Shown here piece after piece: positions 6,206 through 13,023 of a stretch of 18,624 nt of DNA. Position numbers and translations under genes: made by a program. The notes under the pieces were generated by a model that was not told where the DNA came from, made no database searches, and saw only the letters and a list, made by a program, of their open reading frames with translations. Positions within the stretch are counted from its first letter, which is position 1. Every line of letters starts with the position of its first letter. The DNA comes from Solibacillus sp045640265 (GTDB lineage: Bacteria > Bacillota > Bacilli > Bacillales_A > Planococcaceae), in assembly GCA_045640265.1 (NCBI GenBank), contig JAZUES010000130.1, positions 1 to 18,624 of the forward strand, written 5' to 3'.

Positions 6206-9200
6206 TTGTCAAAACAGGAAGGAAGACAAAAATTCCTATTATTATTACAGCAGCTTGAATTAACGGATAATGTCTACATGTCCTTTTTTGAAAATGGCGC
6301 TCTAGAACGCGTAACAGTTCATAAGAACAAACGAGTATGGCATTTTAACATAACGATTGAAAATATTTTACCGTTTCAAGTGTACCAATTGTTACGATTA
6401 CGTATGGCTGAGAAATTTTCACATATTGCCAATGTTTCATTAACAGTTACATCGAATAACCCTGTTGTAACAGAGCAACATTTACTTGAGTATTGGCATG
6501 CCGTTATTGAACAAATGGCTGATATGTCACCGTTGCTTCGTGAAAATCTCATGAAGCAAACGCCGAAATGGACAGGACATAAGCTAATTGTGACATCGAT
6601 GCTAGAAGTGGAATATTTATCGTTAAAGGCGAAATATACCGATAAAATAGCAGATAGTTATAAAACATTTGGCTTCTCTCATATTCCAGTTGAGTTTAAA
6701 ATGGTAGAGGAATCAGCGGAGTTTATTGCGCAACAAGAAGCATTTTATCAACAGCGCAAAGAAGAGGAAGAGCGTCTTTCCAAACAAGCAATGGCTGATT
6801 ATGCCATGCGTGAAAAAGAAAAAGCAGAAAATCCATCTGCTGTGCAAAGTGATGTACCTTTCCAAATTGGTTCCTTTATAAAAAATGCAGAGCCAGTGGA
6901 AATTCGTACAATCTTAGAAGAAGAACGTTCGATTGTTATTGAAGGCTTTATTTTTGCCTCAGAGGTAAAAGAATTGCGCAGTGGCCGCTCTTTATTAGAA
7001 ATTAAAATATCAGACTACACCGATTCATTACTCGTGAAAATGTTCTCCAATGGGGATGAAGACGTTGCAAAAATGAATCAAATTAGTAAAGGTATGTGGG
7101 TACGCGTTCGTGGTTCTATTCAAATGGATACATTTGCACGTGATTTAGTTATGATGGCAAAAGATATAAACGAAATTAAACACGATCCACGAAAAGATAC
7201 GGCTCCTGAGGGAGAAAAACGTGTTGAGCTTCATTTACACACACCAATGAGTCAAATGGATGCGGTAACACCTGTTGATAAATTAGTTGCTCAAGCTGCT
7301 AAATGGGGCCATCCAGCGATTGCCATTACCGATCATGCAGTTGTGCAGTCGTTCCCAGAAGCTTATTCAGCAGGGAAGAAAAATGGCATCAAAATTATTT
7401 ATGGTGTAGAAGCGAACTTAGTAGATGATGGGAAGCCCATTGTTTATGACCCACGAGAACAAGTACTAGAAGATGCAACATATATCGTTTTCGACGTAGA
7501 AACAACGGGATTCTCGAATGTTTACGATACGATTATTGAACTTGCAGCAGTTAAAATTCACAATGGTCAAGTCATTGACACGTTTGAACGTTTCTCAAAT
7601 CCACATCGTAAGTTAACAGCTAAAATTATTGAATTGACTCATATTACAGATGATATGTTGGTGAGTGCTCCTGAAATTGAAGATGTCATCCGTGAGTTCC
7701 ATGATTTCATTGATGGTGGAATCGTTGTTGCCCACAACGCATCATTTGACTTAGGTTTCTTATATGTGGCGTATCAAAAAGCGGGAATTGATGTTCGTCA
7801 TCCAGGGATTGATACAGTGGAACTCTCTCGTCTAGTCAATCCAGGTCAAAAATCACATAGCTTAAAAACATTAACAAAAAAATACAACATTGATTTAACA
7901 CAACATCACCGAGCAATTTATGATACAGAGGCTACAGGTGAATTATTCCTTCATTTATTAAAACAAGCAGATGATTTAGGTATCAAAAACCTGATTGAAA
8001 TGAATGACCATGTTGGTGGTGAGGAAGGCTACAAGCAAGCACGTCCGAGTCACTGCACAATATTAGCCGTTGATAATGCGGGGTTGAAAAATTTATTTAA
8101 ATTAATTTCGATTGCACATACACAAACTTATTATCGTGTGCCACGTATACGTCGCTCAGATTTACAAAAGCTACGAGAAGGGTTAATTGTCGGTTCAGGT
8201 TGTTCAAACGGGGAACTATTTGAAACAATGATGAACAAAACACCTGAGGAAGCAGAACGAATTGCGCGCTTCTATGATTATTTAGAAGTAATGCCAAAAC
8301 CTGTTTACTCACCGCTTGTAGATGGTGGAACGGTACATGATGAATGGGCATTAGAAGATATTATACGTCGTATTGTGAAACTCGGAAAAAAATTAAATTT
8401 ACCAGTTGTTGCGACGGGAAATGTTCACTATTTACATGAAACCGATGCGAAATTCCGTCAAATATTAGTTGGTTCAATGGGTGGAGCCAATCCGTTAAAT
8501 CGTAATCCATTACCGAAAGTACATTTCCGAACAACAGATGAAATGCTGAAGGAATTTGACTTTTTAGGTCCTGATTTAGCGAAGGAAGTTGTTGTAACGA
8601 ATACACAACTTATTGCAGATCGTATTGGAGATGTAAAACCGATTAAAGATGAGCTATATACACCAAAAATTGAAGGTTCGGATGATGAAGTAACGAATTT
8701 AACGTATGAAATGGCGCATCGTCTTTATGGTGAAAACTTACCAGACATCGTCCAAGCTCGTATTGATAAAGAATTAAAATCAATTTTAGGACACGGTTTC
8801 GGGGTAATTTATCTAATTTCAGCGAAGCTTGTAAAAAAATCATTAGCGGACGGCTACTTAGTAGGGTCACGTGGTTCAGTAGGTTCGTCTCTTGTTGCCA
8901 CGTTCATGGAAATTACCGAAGTAAATCCATTAGCACCACATTATATTTGCCCAAGCTGTAAACATTCAGAATTTATTAAGGATGGTTCGGTCGCATCAGG
9001 CTATGATTTACCGAACAAAGATTGTCCAGAGTGTGGCACGCCTTATAAAAAAGACGGACATGATATTCCGTTTGAAACTTTCCTTGGGTTTAAAGGTGAT
9101 AAAGTTCCCGATATCGATTTAAACTTCTCTGGTGAATACCAACCACAAGCACATAACTTTACAAAGGTAATGTTCGGTGAAGATTATGTATTCCGGGCTG

Positions 9201-10528
9201 GAACAATTGGTACCGTTGCGGAAAAGACTGCTTATGGTTATGTAAAGGGTTATGGTAGTGATAATGGTGTTACGTATCGAAATGCTGAAGTGGACCGACT
9301 TGTGCAAGGATGTACAGGTGTTAAACGAACTACAGGTTCTCACCCAGGGGGAATTATCGTAGTACCAGATTATATGGATATTTATGATTTCTCACCAGTT
9401 CAGTTCCCAGCAGATGCACAGGATTCGGAATGGAAAACGACGCACTTTGATTTCCACTCGATTCATGACAATATTTTAAAACTCGATATACTTGGACATG
9501 ATGATCCAACCGTAATTCGTATGCTGCAAGATCTATCAGGTATTGATCCCAAAACGATTCCAACAGATGACCTAGTTGTTATGAAAATTTTCAGCACGCC
9601 CGAGTCTTTAGGGGTAACAGAGAAACAGATTGGTGCAAAAACAGGGACACTTGGAATTCCAGAGTTTGGTACAAAATTTGTTCGCCAAATGTTAGAAGAA
9701 ACGAAACCAACAACATTTAGTGAACTTGTACAAATTTCAGGTCTTTCTCATGGTACCGATGTATGGCTAGGCAATGCAGCAGACCTGATTAAAGATGGCA
9801 CATGTGTGTTAAAAGAAGTAATCGGTTGTCGTGATGATATTATGGTGTATTTAATTTATCAAGACTTAGATCCATCATTTGCATTTAAAATTATGGAGTC
9901 TGTACGTAAAGGGAAAGGCTTAACTGATGAAATGGAAGCAGAAATGCGTTCAAAAAAAGTGCCGGAGTGGTACATTGATTCATGTAAAAAGATTAAGTAC
10001 ATGTTCCCGAAAGCCCATGCAGCTGCGTACGTATTAATGGCGGTACGTATCGCGTGGTTTAAAGTACATCATCCGATTGTTTATTATGCAGCATACTTTA
10101 CGGTACGTGCGTCAGACTTTGACTTAATCGCAATGACGCAAGGTTCCGTAATGATTCGTAAAAAAATTGATGAGATCAACATGAAAGGCCTAGATGCTTC
10201 TCCGAAAGAGAAAAGTTTATTAACCGTTATGGAAATTGCACTTGAAATGACAGAACGTGGTATGAGTTTTAAAAAGATTGATTTATATCGTTCACATGCA
10301 AGTGAATTTGTCATTGATGGCAATAGCTTAATTCCACCGTTTGATTCGATTCCAGGTTTAGGTACGAATGTTGCGAAACAAATCGTTGAAGCACGTAAAA
10401 ATGGGGAGTTCCTATCAAAAGAAGACCTGCAACAGCGTGGTCGAGTATCGAAAACGTTGATCGAATACATGGATCAACTTGGCTGCTTAGAAGGTATGCC
10501 AGATGCGAACCAACTTTCACTATTTTGA
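6206..10528 (+). CDS. polC: DNA polymerase III alpha subunit, Gram-positive PolC type
   Basis: Replicative polymerase of low-GC Gram-positives with built-in 3'-5' proofreading. The 1440-residue length is normal. From N to C: an N-terminal domain; an OB domain (about 230-320); the PHP domain opening with VELHLHTPMSQMDA (340-) and interrupted by the DEDD exonuclease (VFDVETTG with Asp430/Glu432, later HRAIYDTEAT with His568 and Asp573); a zinc-binding module (Cys915, Cys918, Cys940, Cys943) typical of PolC; and the catalytic VPDIDLNFSGEY (Asp969, Asp971). The C-terminal QLSLF is the sliding-clamp binding motif. Start is TTG, chosen because GAAAGGG lies about 8 nt upstream and the frame aligns with B. 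subtilis PolC from the first residues. No good promoter was found in front of it; it follows a terminator and the copy B hairpin. Confidence 0.97.
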   Translation: MSKQEGRQKFLLLLQQLELTDNVYMSFFENGALERVTVHKNKRVWHFNITIENILPFQVYQLLRLRMAEKFSHIANVSLTVTSNNPVVTEQHLLEYWHAVIEQMADMSPLLRENLMKQTPKWTGHKLIVTSMLEVEYLSLKAKYTDKIADSYKTFGFSHIPVEFKMVEESAEFIAQQEAFYQQRKEEEERLSKQAMADYAMREKEKAENPSAVQSDVPFQIGSFIKNAEPVEIRTILEEERSIVIEGFIFASEVKELRSGRSLLEIKISDYTDSLLVKMFSNGDEDVAKMNQISKGMWVRVRGSIQMDTFARDLVMMAKDINEIKHDPRKDTAPEGEKRVELHLHTPMSQMDAVTPVDKLVAQAAKWGHPAIAITDHAVVQSFPEAYSAGKKNGIKIIYGVEANLVDDGKPIVYDPREQVLEDATYIVFDVETTGFSNVYDTIIELAAVKIHNGQVIDTFERFSNPHRKLTAKIIELTHITDDMLVSAPEIEDVIREFHDFIDGGIVVAHNASFDLGFLYVAYQKAGIDVRHPGIDTVELSRLVNPGQKSHSLKTLTKKYNIDLTQHHRAIYDTEATGELFLHLLKQADDLGIKNLIEMNDHVGGEEGYKQARPSHCTILAVDNAGLKNLFKLISIAHTQTYYRVPRIRRSDLQKLREGLIVGSGCSNGELFETMMNKTPEEAERIARFYDYLEVMPKPVYSPLVDGGTVHDEWALEDIIRRIVKLGKKLNLPVVATGNVHYLHETDAKFRQILVGSMGGANPLNRNPLPKVHFRTTDEMLKEFDFLGPDLAKEVVVTNTQLIADRIGDVKPIKDELYTPKIEGSDDEVTNLTYEMAHRLYGENLPDIVQARIDKELKSILGHGFGVIYLISAKLVKKSLADGYLVGSRGSVGSSLVATFMEITEVNPLAPHYICPSCKHSEFIKDGSVASGYDLPNKDCPECGTPYKKDGHDIPFETFLGFKGDKVPDIDLNFSGEYQPQAHNFTKVMFGEDYVFRAGTIGTVAEKTAYGYVKGYGSDNGVTYRNAEVDRLVQGCTGVKRTTGSHPGGIIVVPDYMDIYDFSPVQFPADAQDSEWKTTHFDFHSIHDNILKLDILGHDDPTVIRMLQDLSGIDPKTIPTDDLVVMKIFSTPESLGVTEKQIGAKTGTLGIPEFGTKFVRQMLEETKPTTFSELVQISGLSHGTDVWLGNAADLIKDGTCVLKEVIGCRDDIMVYLIYQDLDPSFAFKIMESVRKGKGLTDEMEAEMRSKKVPEWYIDSCKKIKYMFPKAHAAAYVLMAVRIAWFKVHHPIVYYAAYFTVRASDFDLIAMTQGSVMIRKKIDEINMKGLDASPKEKSLLTVMEIALEMTERGMSFKKIDLYRSHASEFVIDGNSLIPPFDSIPGLGTNVAKQIVEARKNGEFLSKEDLQQRGRVSKTLIEYMDQLGCLEGMPDANQLSLF

Positions 10529-10567
10529 TGAGTGAATAGTAGCTAGTTGAACAACAATAGGCAATAT

Positions 10568-10596
10568 TTGCATTTCCACTGTCTTTATGCTATGCT
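10568..10596 (+). promoter_or_regulatory. Sigma-A type promoter for the rimP-nusA-infB operon
   Basis: TTGCAT (10568-10573), a 17-nt spacer and TATGCT (10591-10596) with an extended -10 TGC immediately before it. Transcription would start near 10603, about 160 nt before rimP, leaving a leader that contains the hairpin at 10624-10656. Spacing and the TGn element make this the best promoter match in the window. Confidence 0.75.
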
Positions 10597-10623
10597 GAAT
10601 GTAATAATTTGTTGATAGTTCGC

Positions 10624-10662
10624 CAGCAAAAGAGTGGGATTTCCCGCTCTTTTCTGTTGTTT
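10624..10662 (+). terminator. Terminator/attenuator in the rimP-nusA leader
   Basis: AAAAGAGTGGG (10628-10638) and CCCGCTCTTTT (10643-10653) form an 11-bp stem with one G-T pair and an ATTT loop. Flanking CAG (10624-10626) and CTG (10654-10656) extend it past a bulged C. The following TTGTTT is an interrupted T-tract. It lies downstream of the operon promoter, so it can stop transcripts before rimP and nusA as well as any read-through from polC. NusA-dependent attenuation in the leader of its own operon is known in B. subtilis, and a hairpin with an imperfect U-tract fits that model. The remainder of the 233-nt polC-rimP spacer shows no recognisable gene. Confidence 0.75.
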
Positions 10663-10761
10663 ACACCACCTATTTACACAAATTTTTCAATGGAAAACTC
10701 GTCTTTTGTATAGGGAGACACTACTGTTGAACGGTTCGTACAAAGACGCAAGGAGGATACG

Positions 10762-11247
10762 ATGAACAAAGTAACGTCGATCATTGAAGAGCTAGTGACA
10801 CCGATCGTTGAGGAACTTGAGCTAGAATTAGTTGATATCGAGTTCGTTAAAGAAGGACGTGACTGGTTCCTTCGTATTTATGTTGACACACCGACTGGCG
10901 GCATTGATATTTTACAATGTGCGCAAGTAAGTGAAATGTTGAGTGAGAAGTTGGATGAGAACGATCCAATCGAGCAAAACTATTATTTAGAGGTTTCTTC
11001 TCCAGGTGCTGAGCGTCCTCTTAAAAAACAACAGGACTTTGAAAAGGCAATTGGTAAATATATTTATGTGAAGACTTATGAACCAGTAAAAGATTTAAAA
11101 GAATTCTATGGATATTTACGCGCATATACTGAAACAGAAATCGAAATTGAAATCCGCATTAAAACACGTAAACTAACAGTACAAATTCAAAAAGAAAAAA
11201 TTGCGCAAGCACGTCTTGCTATCGATTTTTCAGATAAGCAAATTTAG
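10762..11247 (+). CDS. rimP: Ribosome maturation factor RimP
   Basis: Cytoplasmic assembly factor for the 30S subunit, acting early in head/body maturation. The 161-residue product shows the RimP pattern: N-terminal alpha/beta domain with LELVDIEFVKEGRDWFLRIY (in part) and GGIDILQCAQVSEMLSEKLD, the conserved YYLEVSSPGAERPLKK motif, then a C-terminal SH3-like domain. Start is ATG with a perfect AAGGAGG 5 nt upstream. It is the first gene of the nusA operon. Its TAG stop lies inside the nusA ribosome binding site, which indicates coupling. Formerly named ylxS in B. subtilis. Confidence 0.96.
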   Translation: MNKVTSIIEELVTPIVEELELELVDIEFVKEGRDWFLRIYVDTPTGGIDILQCAQVSEMLSEKLDENDPIEQNYYLEVSSPGAERPLKKQQDFEKAIGKYIYVKTYEPVKDLKEFYGYLRAYTETEIEIEIRIKTRKLTVQIQKEKIAQARLAIDFSDKQI

Positions 11248-11258
11248 GAGTGAAAAAA

Positions 11259-12386
11259 ATGAGTAGTGAATTACTAGATGCCCTAACTGCCCTTGAGGAG
11301 CAGAAAGGTATTTCAAGAGATGTATTAATTGAGGCAATTGAGGCGGCTTTAGTAACGGCATACAAACGTAACTACAACCAAGCACAAAATGTTCGTGTAG
11401 ATATCAACCTAGGTACAGGTTCAATGGTTGTCTACTCGCGTAAAGATGTTGTTGAAGAAGCAGAAGATGAGCGTTTAGAAATTTCGTTAGATGATGCGAA
11501 ATATATTAATGAAGCTTATGAAATTGGGGACGTTGTTGAGGAAGAAGTTACACCTCGTAATTTCGGACGTATCGCAGCACAAACAGCAAAACAAGTTGTG
11601 ACACAACGTGTTCGTGAAGCAGAGCGCGGCTTAATCTATGCAGAGTATGTAGATCGTGAAGACGATATCGTTTCTGGCTTAATTGAACGTCAAGATGCAC
11701 GTAATATTTATGTGAGCATCGGTAAAGTGGAAGCAGCATTACCTGTAAACGAACAAATGCAAGGTGAAGTTTACAAACCACAATCTCGTATTCGTGTTTA
11801 CATTACAAAAGTTGAACGCACAACGCGTGGTCCACAAGTAATCGTATCTCGTACACATCCAGGTTTACTACGTCGTCTATTCGAGATGGAAGTACCAGAA
11901 ATTTTCGATGGCACTGTTGAGATTAAATCAATTGCACGTGAAGCGGGAGACCGTTCAAAAATTTCGGTTTATGCACATAACGAAGAAGTAGATCCAGTAG
12001 GTTCATGCGTAGGTGCTAAAGGTGCGCGTGTTCAAACAATTGTAAATGAATTAAACGGTGAAAAAATCGATATCGTTGAATGGTCAGAAGATCCAGTTGT
12101 ATTCGTAGCGAATGCACTTAGTCCATCAAAAGTATTGGATGTTCAAGTAAATGAAGAAGAAAAATCAACAACAGTCGTAGTACCAGATTATCAATTATCA
12201 TTAGCAATTGGTAAACGTGGTCAAAATGCACGTTTAGCAGCTAAATTAACTGGCTGGAAAATCGATATTAAGTCGGAAACTGATGCACGTGAATTAGGAA
12301 TTTATCCTTCTGAATCAAGCTTATTCGTTCCGCAAGAAGAGTCAGAAGAAGTTGCATTTGATTTATATGGTGACGACGAAGAGTAA
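11259..12386 (+). CDS. nusA: Transcription elongation/termination factor NusA
   Basis: RNA polymerase-binding factor that promotes pausing and intrinsic termination and takes part in antitermination on rRNA operons. ATG 11259 is chosen over an in-frame GTG at 11250 because AGGAG sits 8 nt before it and MSSELLDALTALEEQKGIS matches the family N-terminus. The 375 residues comprise the N-terminal polymerase-binding domain (about 1-125, ending near AAQTAKQVVTQRVREAERG), an S1 domain (about 130-200, with IYVSIGKVEAALPVNEQ), and two KH domains (including GSCVGAKGARVQTIVNEL and LAIGKRGQNARLAAKLTGW). A short acidic tail follows. It has no E. coli-type C-terminal AR repeats, as usual for Firmicutes. 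Confidence 0.97.
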   Translation: MSSELLDALTALEEQKGISRDVLIEAIEAALVTAYKRNYNQAQNVRVDINLGTGSMVVYSRKDVVEEAEDERLEISLDDAKYINEAYEIGDVVEEEVTPRNFGRIAAQTAKQVVTQRVREAERGLIYAEYVDREDDIVSGLIERQDARNIYVSIGKVEAALPVNEQMQGEVYKPQSRIRVYITKVERTTRGPQVIVSRTHPGLLRRLFEMEVPEIFDGTVEIKSIAREAGDRSKISVYAHNEEVDPVGSCVGAKGARVQTIVNELNGEKIDIVEWSEDPVVFVANALSPSKVLDVQVNEEEKSTTVVVPDYQLSLAIGKRGQNARLAAKLTGWKIDIKSETDARELGIYPSESSLFVPQEESEEVAFDLYGDDEE

Positions 12387-12425
12387 ACCATCATTTGGAA
12401 TAGTTTTGCAAGGAGGGTGAGCAAA

Positions 12426-12704
12426 ATGGTTGTAAGTAAAAAAATTCCTTTACGAAAATGCGTTGCAACGGGTGAAATGTTACCAAAAAAATCAATGATT
12501 CGTGTCGTTCGTTCAAAGGAAGGCGAAGTAAGCGTTGATATAACAGGTAAAAAATCTGGTCGTGGGGCTTATGTTTCTAAATCAGAGCAGGCTGTTGAAA
12601 ATGCACGTAAAAAGAATATTTTAGATCGCCAACTTGATGCAAAAGTGCCGGATGAGGTATATGAAGAGTTACTAACTCTTATCCGCAGGGAGTCGATTCT
12701 ATGA
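12426..12704 (+). CDS. rnpM: RNase P modulator RnpM (YlxR, DUF448)
   Basis: Small basic RNA-binding protein. The B. subtilis orthologue YlxR/RnpM has been reported to bind RNase P RNA and modulate its activity. The ORF shows the YlxR core: IPLRKCVATGEMLPKKSMIRVVRS, in part, then D-x-TGKKSGRGAYVS. ATG 12426 is preferred to the in-frame GTG at 12417 because AAGGAGG (12410-12416) is 9 nt before the ATG and directly abuts the GTG. The product is then 92 residues. The stop overlaps the ylxQ start by 4 nt (ATGA). Its place between nusA and ylxQ is conserved in Bacillales. Confidence 0.92.
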   Translation: MVVSKKIPLRKCVATGEMLPKKSMIRVVRSKEGEVSVDITGKKSGRGAYVSKSEQAVENARKKNILDRQLDAKVPDEVYEELLTLIRRESIL

Positions 12705-13009
12705 CCAATCCTGCATTGCTACAGCTATTGGGTTTAGCGGCGCGTGCACGAAAAATAATCTCTGGAGAAGAGCTAGTTGTCAAAGAAATCCGTAGTGGAA
12801 AAGCAAAGTTAGTATTGCTTTCATCGGATGCCTCTAAAAATACTAGTAAAAAGATTCAAGATAAATGTACGTATTACAACGTTGAGTATCGTGTTTTTGG
12901 AGATCGATATGATCTTGGACATGCTACCGGGAAGGAAGCCCGTGTAGCGATTGCTATTACTGATAGCGGATTTGCTAAAAAAATGTCTAGTCTACTCAAC
13001 GAAAATTAG
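12701..13009 (+). CDS. ylxQ: L7Ae/L30e-family putative RNA-binding protein YlxQ
   Basis: 102-residue member of the L7Ae/L30e/S12e/Gadd45 family, whose members bind kink-turn RNA. The N-terminal pattern LLQLLGLAARARKIISGEE followed by IRSGKAKLVLLSSDAS-KNTSKK is characteristic. Its cellular role is not well defined, but location in the nusA-infB operon points to RNA or ribosome metabolism. Starts within the rnpM stop (ATGA overlap) with AGGGAG 8 nt upstream. Paralogue-like proteins such as the one near rplL-rpsL exist elsewhere in Firmicutes; the context identifies this one as YlxQ. Confidence 0.9.
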   Translation: MTNPALLQLLGLAARARKIISGEELVVKEIRSGKAKLVLLSSDASKNTSKKIQDKCTYYNVEYRVFGDRYDLGHATGKEARVAIAITDSGFAKKMSSLLNEN

Positions 13010-13023
13010 TCGGGGGTGAGCAG

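Noticed and set aside
10727..10765. 12-codon TTG-initiated ORF whose TGA overlaps the rimP ATG, with AGGGAG 9 nt upstream
   Set aside because: Very short, weak start codon and weak spacing. It could couple to rimP translation, but nothing beyond chance supports it, and rimP has its own perfect ribosome binding site.
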